A stretch of 64,000 bases of DNA from the NCBI GenBank assembly GCA_934047225.1, contig OW203989.1, positions 3,509,977 through 3,573,976 of the forward strand, written 5' to 3'. The notes under the pieces are model-generated. The model was not told the DNA's origin and did not search any database. It saw only the letters and a program-made list of their open reading frames with translations. The position numbers and the translations under genes are program-made. The DNA comes from Ypsolopha sequella (taxonomy: Eukaryota; Arthropoda; Insecta; Lepidoptera; Ypsolophidae). Shown piece by piece: positions 44,495 through 54,235 of the stretch (within the stretch, counting starts at the first letter, position 1; the number at the start of each line of letters is the position of its first letter).

Positions 44495-45690
44495 TTGGTG
44501 ACTACCTGCCCCTTATTGCGATGGTGACTACCTGCCCCTTATTGCGATGGTGACTACCTGCCCCTTATTGCGATGGTGACTACCTGCCCCTTATTGCGAT
44601 GGTGACTACCTGCCCCTTATTGCGATGGTGACTACCTGCCCCTTATTGCGATGGTGACTACCTGCCCCTTATTGCGATGGTGACTACCTGCCCCTTATTG
44701 CGATGGTGACTACCTGCCCCTTATTGCGATGGTGACTACCTGCCCCTTATTGTGATGGTGACTACCTGCCCCTTATTGCGATGGTGACTACCTGCCCCTT
44801 ATTGCGATGGTGACTACCTGCCCCTTATTGCGATGGTGACTACCTGCCCCTTATTGCGATGGTGACTACCTGCCCCTTATTGCGATGGTGACTACCTGCC
44901 CCTTATTGCGATGGTGACTACCTGCCCCTTATTGCGATGGTGACTACCTGCCCCTTATTGCGATGGTGACTACCTGCCCCTTATTGCGATGGTGACTACC
45001 TGCCCCTTATTGCGATGGTGACTACCTGCCCCTTATTGCGATGGTGACTACCTGCCCCTTATTGCGATGGTGACTACCTGCCCCTTATTGCGATGGTGAC
45101 TACCTGCCCCTTATTGCGATGGTGACTACCTGCCCCTTATTGCGATGGTGACTACCTGCCCCTTATTGCGATGGTGACTACCTGCCCCTTATTGTGATGG
45201 TGACTACCTGCCCCTTATTGTGATGGTGACTACCTGCCCCTTATTGCGATGGTGACTACCTGCCCCTTATTGCGATGGTGACTACCTGCCCCTTATTGCG
45301 ATGGTGACTACCTGCCCCTTATTGCGATGGTGACTACCTGCCCCTTATTGCGATGGTGACTACCTGCCCCTTATTGCGATGGTGACTACCTGCCCCTTAT
45401 TGCGATGGTGACTACCTGCCCCTTATTGTGATGGTGACTACCTGCCCCTTATTGCGATGGTGACTACCTGCCCCTTATTGCGATGGTGACTACCTGCCCC
45501 TTATTGCGATGGTGACTACCTGCCCCTTATTGCGATGGTGACTACCTGCCCCTTATTGCGATGGTGACTACCTGCCCCTTATTGCGATGGTGACTACCTG
45601 CCCCTTATTGCGATGGTGACTACCTGCCCCTTATTGCGATGGTGACTACCTGCCCCTTATTGCGATGGTGACTACCTGCCCCTTATTGCG
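44495..45690. repeat. Minisatellite, 26 bp x 46, built on a transposon terminus
   Basis: 46 contiguous units of exactly 26 bp, each containing GGTGACTACCTGCCCCTTAT then TGCG (a few read TGTG). The first 19 bases are the terminal sequence of the element that ends at its left border and of the copy at 16335. Confidence 0.96.
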
Positions 45691-45797
45691 ATGGTCACTA
45701 ATAATCATGACTTAGATATTTTAGTGTAACTCTTTCGGCATTTGTAGAAAGAGCGAGCAAAGTTCTCAGTATCTACTTGAACAATCCGGCGTATGTA

Positions 45798-45826
45798 TGC
45801 ACGTATATGTATGTATGTATGAATGT
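45798..45826. repeat. TATG microsatellite
   Basis: A short run of TATG/TACG units. From here to 46870 I see no gene or recognised element. Confidence 0.7.
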
Positions 45827-46877
45827 TTTTTCTGACGATAACTCGAGTATCGTTGATTGGAACGTCATGAAATTTGGAAAGCGAGTAAAATGAGACAAAA
45901 AGAATTTAAATTCGAACATAAGCCAAATCGGGCAAGGGGTTGCCGAGATATTCGGGGCGAATTACTAGTTTTTATGCTTCCAGTTTTTGTTTTATATATT
46001 TCATATTAGCTCATAGTGTATTTTGCCGCTTCACTTAACTTATGATATGGTTTTACTATATTCTGCTGTTAAATAAATGAATAAATTTCGCTTTTTATCA
46101 TTACCGCGCCTGTTGAAAAGCGTTGATGAGATAGCTAGTGATCTTGGACGAATCCAAGCAGCGAGGCGTTAATCAGACTGTCCAGGGACTTCCGCAATAT
46201 ATATAGAAGTTCGTCTCGAACAAATGACTGAAACTACACAACAGTCTCCCACAACCCACAAATGCAAAAAAATATCTTCATAATATTTCGACCATTTAAT
46301 CGAATAGGAACGCGTCCATATCATAAAGCTAGCTTATCCGGAAGGGAACAACGCGATTCGCATTAATACGCGCGAATAAATTCGAAATTCAAACGAGCTC
46401 CGCCATTGAGGTCCGTGTTATTCCATTCACTGAGATGGAATTCCATGTTGGACCATTTTGGAGCATGCTAGCTTTTGCCAACGTCTATATACCAACACAC
46501 AATAACGTTACATGACGTCAGAACTTGCCAGTACATATTGTAGGAAGTATTTTGCGCTGTTCATAATGGGCGTCACGCCGCCAGGATCACTTGTTTGGGG
46601 GCTTCCTGGGAAAAAGTCTAAAAAATTATTTACTTTCTCTCTGCGTTTTTACACTGCAATGATATATAATGTTAATTCAAACTAATGTCAACAAAAGCGG
46701 CGATAGCCTCTCGGTAAGATACACGGATTTAAATTAGTATACTTAAAGTAATACCCAGAAAAAGGCGTGTATTGATGTCCAAAGTAGGGCAACAGGCCTA
46801 CTTCTTATCACTTTATTATAGTAATACGTCAACTGGACTTCTTCACAATTTTTTTGGGTAAGTACCTAGGTCCTGTG

Positions 46878-47613
46878 TAGGGAATGCAATCTCGGTATAC
46901 CGAGATCTCAAAATACCGAGATCTCGCACATATATTGCTAGATCAATCACGCATAGTTATCAGTGCGAGATCTCGCAAGATTTCCGAGATCAAGCGGCAG
47001 CGCATATTACAGATGCAGTGCATTGACGACACTTGAATTACTTTAAAAAAAAAGATAAAGCTTTGGATTTGCTGGGTCAAGAAGACAATAACTGCATTTT
47101 GCATCATAAAATCAACATCATTTTGTTGAAATTGATGACTACAAACATGGAATTAGAACCTTGCCCGCGGATGGGCTAGCCTATAGGCTATATAAAGTAA
47201 AACACACGTTATCTTTAAAAAAAATCATATACTCTACTCTACTGTTCACACTAAACAAATTTACCAAAAAACACAAAGCAAATGAAAAAAAAACACATGC
47301 CCATACAATATTTACAGTTGGTTTTAAAGTTATTATGAAAAAAAAACATTTGCGCTGGTATGTTTCTTTGGGAAAGTTTTTGAGAATAATCAGTAGAATA
47401 ATATAATTAACTATTATAAGTGTGTAAATACATCCCTTTAATTGGATTGATATCTTGTTTTAATTTTTTTACTAACCAGTAGCAGAAACGATATTTTTTC
47501 GAAAGAATTTTAATTAGTGCAAGATCTCGCTAATACCGAGATCTTGCAAGATTGATTTTTTCTAATCTTGCAAATACCGAGATTGACATTTAGGTGCAAG
47601 ATTGCATTCCCTA
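46878..47613. mobile_element. Non-autonomous hAT element with 8-bp target duplication
   Basis: Terminal inverted repeats TAGGGAATGCAATCT and AGATTGCATTCCCTA are flanked on both sides by GTCCTGTG (46870-46877 and 47614-47621). The perfect 8-bp duplication and TAGGG-type end are hAT hallmarks. Both subterminal zones contain repeated 'ACCGAGATCT(C/T)G' motifs, probable transposase-binding sites. The interior has only a lysine-rich chance frame. Confidence 0.9.
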
Positions 47614-48369
47614 GTCCTGTGTGACCTACTTATTTTTTTTATAACAATTTCCACTAAGCGCCAAAAAAGCAAGCATCCACAATAATATTCTACGTGTACA
47701 TGTCGCGTAATTTGTCGCTGATTTGCAAAACCGCTAAACTCTTTTACAAAACCGCTTAACGTTGACCCGCTGCATTGAATAATGCAAAACGTGTATACAA
47801 TCCTGCGTCTTATTTTCTAGAACAGCTGAAGGTTGTTTAGCTGTTTTACAAATCGGAGCCATTTTGTAAAACAACTAGTTGTTTTGTTAAACAGCGTATT
47901 TTGCCATGTTTCTGCGCCATATACAAATACACATTTGTTTTTGCTTGTATAATCGTTTCATTTTAAAAATTCTCATTCAAAAAAATATAAAAATGGTATC
48001 TGTAATTTGAAATTCTAATGTATTCAGAGTTTTCTTTGATCACTAGATATTCTAAAAGTGCTCTGTGCTTTTATTAAATGTTTTTTTATTAAAACGAATG
48101 ATCTCCGAAATTATTATATTGGCAGGCGGTTCCAGTTCAATGTCATTCAAGAAGGTTGCTAAAGCTGAAGAAAGAAGGGTGCAATTACGCACCTTTTTTG
48201 TTGTGAACTCTTTAACGTGTTACTAGCATAATTATAGCTAAAATTATAGACCGTGAAACAGGAGCTTCAACATGAGTCTGTCTTTACCCGGGGATAGTTT
48301 CTGTAATTACGCACCTACATTTAATTTCATCAGCTCAGCCATTCTTATGTTGTACCATACCAAGCCTAA

Positions 48370-49076
48370 GAGCGTTTGTCCACGGTCTGGCATACTCATG
48401 ACGGACCGAAGAAGCGGCCAATGTATTTAAATATCTGTCCACACAACGCCCGGCGGCGGTGTCCGACTGCCAGCATGATGACCTTCGGTATTTTCGCATA
48501 CAGTGCGACAAGGCTTTTTTGGCGTGTGGATTCAAGTTTCTTTTGTCCACGTTTAGCACAATATATAACCTACATAATTGTTTGGTAGGTAGATAGGTTC
48601 CTTATGCTACAAATCTATGAAATATATGCTAAGAAAGTATTTTGTGAAATTTAAATTCGAAAAGTATGATAAAGGGTGTTGAACTTTATATCCACGCGCC
48701 AAACGAGCCTTGCTGAACTGAACTTGGATATTGAACCATTCCCAGCAAGACAACCTTTTTGTTTTTCTAAAAATTGTCAATTAATAATTTTCTAAACTTA
48801 CTTTTTATAGTCGACCTCGACCGTTTGTTATTTCATCAGCATATCCATTCATTCTTATGAGAAAAAATTCGTACTAACTTTACAGTGTTATGTTGTGCAT
48901 GAAGATTGTATTTTTCTACTTTGTCACGACGCGATGTTGGCAGCAAAAACTATGTATGGCTTGTCAGATGTAGGTGGCCGTGGACAGATGTCTTTCGGCG
49001 ATGCTTCCGTTATCCGACTCCAATGTCTGACGCCCCATATCGGAGCCGTCAAATATCGGACTGTGGACAAACGCTC
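48370..49076. mobile_element. PIF/Harbinger-like non-autonomous element
   Basis: Inverted ends GAGCGTTTGTCCAC and GTGGACAAACGCTC are flanked by TAA on each side (48367-48369, 49077-49079), fitting the 3-bp TWA target of Harbinger elements. Small internal frames have no transposase motif. The interval 47622-48366 shows nothing I can name. Confidence 0.75.
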
Positions 49077-49079
49077 TAA

Positions 49080-49796
49080 CAGGGGTCTATGCATACAGGA
49101 GTGGGCGTAACATTAAAAACCAGTTCAAGCTACCTACGAAAGGCTTCACGTATTTAAGATAAATTTGCACCCAAAAACCTTCACGAACAAAAGAGAAAAA
49201 CCAACATATTTAAAACAACACCAAAAAAACCAGATAAAGTTATTATAACTTGTTATTTCGGGTTTATTCCACTTGCAGTCGTTCCGGGCACGTATAAACC
49301 CGCGTTATGCAGATGGCGGGTAACGGATAGGACCTATAGCGGTAACAAAGTGGAAATTTGACGAGGTCTGTAATGGCGAGCGGCGGTAACGAGCCGCGTC
49401 CTACCACGTTTAGCTTGACAGGAAGGTTTCTAGGTCTGGATGTGGCACACGGTAGTCGAAAATACACTTGCATTTTTAAACAATACAACGAAAAATACAA
49501 TAGTATAAAAGTAGTACCACATAAATAATGCGCGCAGGAATCATAGCCACTCTTCGACAAATGTCGTATTACCTAACGCTTTCTATACAATCCTTGACAG
49601 ATAGTACATCTCCGGCTAGCTAAAACAACCAAAATTACTCCTTCCGCTAATTGGGACATGTTCTGAAATGACTTTGACTTTTATTTTCTCTGTTTCCAAA
49701 TAATGGTGCAATGGGCTAATTTTCAAGAACACGAAGATGGGCGAAAATTTTTATGCGCATTGTTGTATCTTTGACAGAAATCAGATCTGGGGATCT
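49080..49796. other. Unassigned interval
   Basis: A 98-codon minus-strand frame (49264-49560) has no motif I recognise and no start or splice support. I call no gene here. Confidence 0.4.
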
Positions 49797-50070
49797 AAAA
49801 AGGCCAACTTGGGTGAATCATGAAATGATTTGAAAGTAGGATAGAGTCAGAGTTTCTTCATGCGTGCAAAAGAGACAGCATTACAACAGAATCATAACAT
49901 GATTCATCCAAAGCGGCCTTTTTAACCGACCAGGTCCTCTAAAAAGGCCGCTTTGGATGAATCATATTATTATGATTCTGTTGTAATCCCGTCTCTTTTG
50001 CACGCATGAAGAAACTCTGACTCTATCCTACTTTCAAATCATTTCATGATTCACCCAAGTTGGCCTTTTT
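49797..50070. mobile_element. Inverted dimer of the 127-bp MITE
   Basis: Copies at 49797-49923 and 49941-50070 lie head to head, separated by 17 bases (ACCGACCAGGTCCTC core). Each has the AAAAAGGCC..GGCCTTTTT ends of the monomer at 23211. The whole forms a long hairpin. Confidence 0.88.
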
Positions 50071-50298
50071 AAATTCCCTGTACTTAGTTCTTATCTATAC
50101 GATATCTTATTTTACTTTGGTGTCAAATCTGAAACAGCGATGAAAAAACCGGCTGTTGCATTTTACATTACATTTTAGTTTTAGGCTTTTCACCAATGAC
50201 ATTTGAGAAAATATTTCCACCGACTAAAAATCCAGCCAGTATACACTTACTACGTGAATCCCCGTAAAAATTTCAACACGTAATCACGTAAAAATTTT

Positions 50299-50345
50299 CT
50301 GATTTTCATCAACATCAATTTGAGATTGAAATTTGACGTGCGTGC
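50299..50345. repeat. Left arm of a palindromic MITE split by a LINE
   Basis: CTGATTTTCATCAACATCAA through GACGTGCGTGC is the reverse complement of 53219-53266. The two arms are now 2.9 kb apart with LINE sequence between them. Confidence 0.85.
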
Positions 50346-50354
50346 AAAAGAGAT

Positions 50355-50390
<36 letters not shown>

Positions 50391-53218
50391 TACATTTACA
50401 GTACAGCTTTACAGATACTTAAATCTAATACGCTATACCTACTAAAATAATTTACAAATAACATTTATTTACAAATACAAATAACAAATAATTACACAAT
50501 ACTACTCTTTTTTGCATCTTTCTCACATAACCTCAGACATTCACGAAACACGTTCATCAAACTATCAGCAAACAGATCACACGTTGGATTTGCTGACAGC
50601 AGTGTGTTTAGGCCCTCCAGAGCGCGCGGAAGCGGAGAACGACGTCGCGCCATGGTTCTAACGGTGGGTACGTGTAGCAGCTTGTGACTACGCGCGCGAC
50701 TGTAATTTTTGGGTGCAAAAAGCGAGGTTACAGCGTTTACAAGTTTGGGGCAGTCAGAGTCACCCCGCAAAATACGGCACACCTGAACCAATAAGTCCGT
50801 ATTGCGCCTGACGTCCAGTGAGTGCAAATTGAGCGTACCTAGGAGAAAAGGGGTGGGATACATAAAAGGGTAGTAACCGAACTTTCTTTTATATAGGTAA
50901 CGTAGGAAAGCTTTTTGCACCTTTTCTACTATAAGAGTGTATGTGCTCTCATATGGGTTCCATATCACAGAACTCGCCTCGAGCTTGGTCCTAACAAGCG
51001 ACGTGAAGAGAAGCTGAATGGTCTTCAGATCTTGCAAGTCCCTGCAGTTTCGCATAACGAACCCTAGCCGTCTAAAACAATTTGCTGCTAGGTTCACCAC
51101 ATGGTCATGAAAATTGAGCCGAGTATCAAAAGTGACACCTAGATCCTTAACCGAATAAACGCGTGCAATATTCGCATCACCCAAAGTGTAATAAAAATGT
51201 TTTGGCTGAGGGGATCGTGTATAAGACATTACACAGCACTTATCGGGGTTAAAATGCAGTTTGTTTTCCAGGCTCCAAAGATAGACGGCGTTGAGATCGT
51301 TTTGAAGCAACTTGCTATCATAATCCTGACTAATGCCCCTGACTAACTTTAGGTCATCTGCATACAGAAGGCATGAAGTATGACGAAGCACGGCATCGAG
51401 GTCATCAATCATGATCACAAAAAGAAGCGGACCAAGAATAGAGCCTTGGCTCACTCCTGAACGCGTCAAGTAAGGTTTCGACTCGAAACAACCGTGTTTT
51501 ACGTACTGTTTCCGGTCACTCAGATAATTTGCGAAAAATCGCAAAAGTCTTGGAGATAAACCAATATTGCACAATTTTCTCAGAAGTACATCGTTGTCAA
51601 CTCTATCGAACGCTTTTTTAAAGTCCAAATAAATGACATCCGCTTGCACACGCTCATCCATTAATCCTGAGACCATGTCAACAAGTGTCAAAAGGTTGGT
51701 GTCTACAGAACGATGACTTCTAAAACCGTGCTGGGAGTCACTCAAAAAAGGTTGTACTTGTGGATAAATCTTCTTGTGCACAATTGATTCGAAGACTTTT
51801 GCTGGGGAACATAAGTTGGCTATGGGTCTGTACTCGGCAACTGAAGAAGTGTCCCTGGTTTTGGGAATCGGCGTCACGCGTGAGATCTTCCACTTGGCAG
51901 GATATTTACCTGTTGTCAGAATAAGGTTATAAATGTATACCAACGGGACCTTAAGTTGGTCTAGATAGGTTTTGAGCAAATATGGGGGTAAACCATCTGG
52001 ACCAATAGAACTTCTAGCCCTAAGACGTTTCAAAGCCAATTCAATCTCAGCAGCATGTATCTGGTTTATATCAATGTACTTGGAGTCCCCGGTGTTGTCC
52101 GAGCTATTGATTTGGTCCGAATCTAACATGGGTGTGCCCGGAAGGAACACACTTGCGAAAAAATTGGCAAACGCAGATGCTGCTTCTGCTCCCGTATACT
52201 CCTTTCCTTCGTGGAACACATGAGGTACAAAACCTCCCTTTGACTTTAAGCTGGCAATGTGTTTCCAAAAAGCTCGTGGATTGAATTTGATATTTTCTTC
52301 AATCTCGCGCATATGCGACTCATAGGCCACTGACATACGAACTTTTAACCCTGCTCTAAGTGCACTGAAATTTGCGTATACTTCTGCATTCCTTGTTGAC
52401 TTCCAAGTACGATGCAGAGATGCCTTACGACTAAGGTCCCCTATAATATCAGCTGTAAACCACACTGAATATTGTCTTTTGCGTGTATCAGGTCTCTTTT
52501 TTTTAGGAACACACTGGTCAAGAATACCGTACATAGTATTATAAAAGGAATCTACGGCATCGTCTACATCATATTGTTGCAGAACTACATCCCACGAGAC
52601 TTCGGACATAAACTTATGTAGTAGTACATAATCACCCCTACTAAAGTTCCAGTCGTGGTTATTGTCAATGTTGCTGGCATCAACGTAATTAGAGCCGAGA
52701 GCACAGTGCAGCCCACAAAGGGGTATGGAAATGTCCAGCGGGGGATGGTAAAGATCTATACGCGGTACTAAACCTCCACACTCCGCCTCACTCACGGAGA
52801 CCCCACCCACACCATCGGCCAGCAAAACTACATCTAGCTTTCCTCCAAACACATTAGCAATTTCATTCCTCTCTGACAGACCACAAATATTTAAAAAATA
52901 ACCATAATAATTTGAAATATTAAGGGATGCACTGTTGAGATTGAGGTCACCAATGACTATAACATTACTTAGATCTTCAATATGATTTTCTAAATTTTGG
53001 AACCATTTTAGGTAAACATTATCTGATGATTTTGGTGGTATATAAAAAACACAAATATTGAAGTCCACATTATGAAAATTGAAAGACGCCCAGAGATCTT
53101 CTCCATCATCTGTTTCAAGATCGCGTCGTCTTCTTAATGACAGACCCGGTCGAGCTGCGAGCAGTACCCCACCACCTAGTTTCGGGCGATCGAGATGGCA
53201 TGTTAGGCGGGTGTCGTC
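50346..53218 (-). mobile_element. APE-type LINE, 5' truncated, with long open frame
   Basis: The 3' end carries a (TAAA)n tail on the minus strand (TTTA repeats at about 50352-50390). The coding frame begins inside the endonuclease domain and is cut at the 5' end where the MITE arm resumes (53219). Apart from that truncation it is undamaged, so insertion is fairly recent. Confidence 0.88.
50492..53068 (-). CDS. LINE ORF2 polyprotein (endonuclease fragment and reverse transcriptase)
   Basis: 858 residues as marked from a GTG, but the frame stays open upstream to the truncation at 53218, with endonuclease-like 'GGGVLLAARPG'. The endonuclease remnant has GDLN at 40-43. The reverse transcriptase has 'KISRVTPIPKT' near 395, 'YLDFKKAFD' at 481-489, 'GVSQGSILGPLL' at 539-550 and the catalytic YADD at 570-573. 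The C-terminal thumb ends at a natural stop. It belongs to the jockey/R1-like APE LINE group. The protein would nick DNA and copy LINE RNA at the target. Without the front of the endonuclease this copy is unlikely to be autonomous. Confidence 0.9.
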   Translation of the reverse strand: MDFNICVFYIPPKSSDNVYLKWFQNLENHIEDLSNVIVIGDLNLNSASLNISNYYGYFLNICGLSERNEIANVFGGKLDVVLLADGVGGVSVSEAECGGLVPRIDLYHPPLDISIPLCGLHCALGSNYVDASNIDNNHDWNFSRGDYVLLHKFMSEVSWDVVLQQYDVDDAVDSFYNTMYGILDQCVPKKKRPDTRKRQYSVWFTADIIGDLSRKASLHRTWKSTRNAEVYANFSALRAGLKVRMSVAYESHMREIEENIKFNPRAFWKHIASLKSKGGFVPHVFHEGKEYTGAEAASAFANFFASVFLPGTPMLDSDQINSSDNTGDSKYIDINQIHAAEIELALKRLRARSSIGPDGLPPYLLKTYLDQLKVPLVYIYNLILTTGKYPAKWKISRVTPIPKTRDTSSVAEYRPIANLCSPAKVFESIVHKKIYPQVQPFLSDSQHGFRSHRSVDTNLLTLVDMVSGLMDERVQADVIYLDFKKAFDRVDNDVLLRKLCNIGLSPRLLRFFANYLSDRKQYVKHGCFESKPYLTRSGVSQGSILGPLLFVIMIDDLDAVLRHTSCLLYADDLKLVRGISQDYDSKLLQNDLNAVYLWSLENKLHFNPDKCCVMSYTRSPQPKHFYYTLGDANIARVYSVKDLGVTFDTRLNFHDHVVNLAANCFRRLGFVMRNCRDLQDLKTIQLLFTSLVRTKLEASSVIWNPYESTYTLIVEKVQKAFLRYLYKRKFGYYPFMYPTPFLLGTLNLHSLDVRRNTDLLVQVCRILRGDSDCPKLVNAVTSLFAPKNYSRARSHKLLHVPTVRTMARRRSPLPRALEGLNTLLSANPTCDLFADSLMNVFRECLRLCEKDAKKSSIV

Positions 53219-53266
53219 GCACGCACGTCAAATTTCAATCTCAAGTTGATGTTGATGAAAATCAGA
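53219..53266. repeat. Right arm of the palindromic MITE split by a LINE
   Basis: The reverse complement of 50299-50345 with one or two mismatches (GCACGCACGTCAAATTTCAA..). It shows the LINE jumped into the loop of a hairpin MITE. Confidence 0.85.
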
Positions 53267-53409
53267 ATTACGTGGTAGACCCGCTGTTCAGAATGAGGAA
53301 GGCGTGAAATCACATAACGCCCTCGTGAGCGTTCAGTATGTGCAATATAAGCTGATACATCAAGTAGTTACAAAAATTCGGTGTACAGATACGTCGTTCC
53401 AGATACGAA

Positions 53410-53481
53410 CCTTGGTAGCACAGTCGGTAGCGCACCTGTCATGTAAGCAGGAGGTCGCAGGTTCAAATCCTGGCCCGAGGA
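53410..53481 (+). tRNA. tRNA-like sequence with A and B boxes, probably SINE or pseudogene
   Basis: A 72-base cloverleaf can be drawn. The A box TAGCACAGTCGG and B box GGTTCAAATCC are perfect, and the anticodon stem CCTGT/GCAGG is good. There are mismatches in the acceptor (T7-C66), D stem (A-C) and T stem (G49-G65), and A where T33 should be. The loop CATGTAA would give anticodon TGT, but the lesions argue for a pseudogene or a SINE head. It sits 22 bp left of LTR element 2. Confidence 0.45.
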
Positions 53482-53503
53482 ATTTCTTAAATATATATAT
53501 ATA

Positions 53504-53933
53504 TGACGGCGCTTTAATATTTCTCTTGTTGATTATATAAGAAAGACATTTCAGTCTTTAATGTAACACCGAAAACTAGAGTGTAGCAACATTAGGAATA
53601 AAAAAAAGAGAGAGAGGGTCTATGACGGGCAGCTGTCAGAGGGTCGATGACGGGCAGCGGTCAGAAGGTTTTTGGTAGCTTTTTCAAGTAAATGGGAAAA
53701 AGACGAGGTTTTGGAGGAAGAACGATTGATTACGGGTGTAGCACGCGCTAAGTTTTCGGTGGAACATTATTAGTTATAATTTCGTTTTCAAGTGATTATT
53801 TGTAAAGTCCAACTAGCAAGACTGATTGAAAGGAAACCTTTCTTTTATTCTCCTCACCCGACTACTCACGCCATAGTGTAGTTTCGTAGCAATGAGTGAC
53901 GACGAGGATCCGACTATTACTCTAAAACCCACA
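53504..53933 (+). repeat. 5' LTR of element 2
   Basis: 430 bp. Contains the start codon of a short frame (53892) before its 3' edge. Matches 58944-59373 with one visible difference. Confidence 0.93.
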
Positions 53934-54002
53934 TCAGAAGTGGGACGGAAGGGCAACCGAAACCTGAGGAGAATGGTCTTGGTCAAGAAACTACAGCGAT
54001 GA
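53892..54002 (+). CDS. Short leader frame starting inside the LTR of element 2
   Basis: ATG at 53892 opens 36 codons beginning MSDDEDPTITLKP and stops at TGA 54000-54002. That stop overlaps the gag start (53999) as ATGA. The frame crosses the LTR border and the primer site. It could be an upstream frame allowing termination-reinitiation, or an accidental frame; the acidic start and basic end give no clue to function. Confidence 0.4.
   Translation: MSDDEDPTITLKPTSEVGRKGNRNLRRMVLVKKLQR
53934..53945 (+). other. Primer-binding site of element 2
   Basis: TCAGAAGTGGGA directly abuts the 5' LTR. It matches the complement of the 3' region of leucine tRNA just inside the CCA end, a primer type used by some insect gypsy elements such as the mdg3/micropia group (from memory). 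Confidence 0.55.
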
Positions 54003-54235
54003 GTTTATTGAATAATATGGATGCCTTGTTATCACGCTTCTTATTAGCTGCTTCCTACCCCCCACCAACAAGTAATGTGACTACGCAGTTAGTGCTGTTT
54101 GACCCAGATGAAACCGAAGCGGATGTGGAAGGCTGGTGCAATATTACTGAGATAATAGTCGAAAGTAAGAAGCTACAAGGTGCGGAATTGTTATTGGCAT
54201 GCGCTCAAAGGCCGAGCTGCTACTTGTCTCACTAA
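53999..54235 (+). pseudogene. gag: Gag N-terminal part of element 2 (frameshifted)
   Basis: 78 codons starting MSLLNNMDALL and including 'FDPDETEADVEGWC', a gag-like region. The frame leaves the continuing gag-pol frame near 54205 (GCGCTCAAAG), after which capsid-like sequence goes on in the frame of the next entry. One small indel explains it. Confidence 0.8.

Noticed and set aside
44495..45690. Possible repeat protein or CRISPR array
   Set aside because: 26 bp is not a multiple of three, stops occur in the frames, and there are no spacers.
47161..47406. 81-codon Lys-rich frame inside the hAT element
   Set aside because: No transposase (hATC or BED) signature; low-complexity AT-rich sequence.
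49264..49560. 98-codon minus-strand frame
   Set aside because: No recognisable domain and no gene structure; left unassigned.
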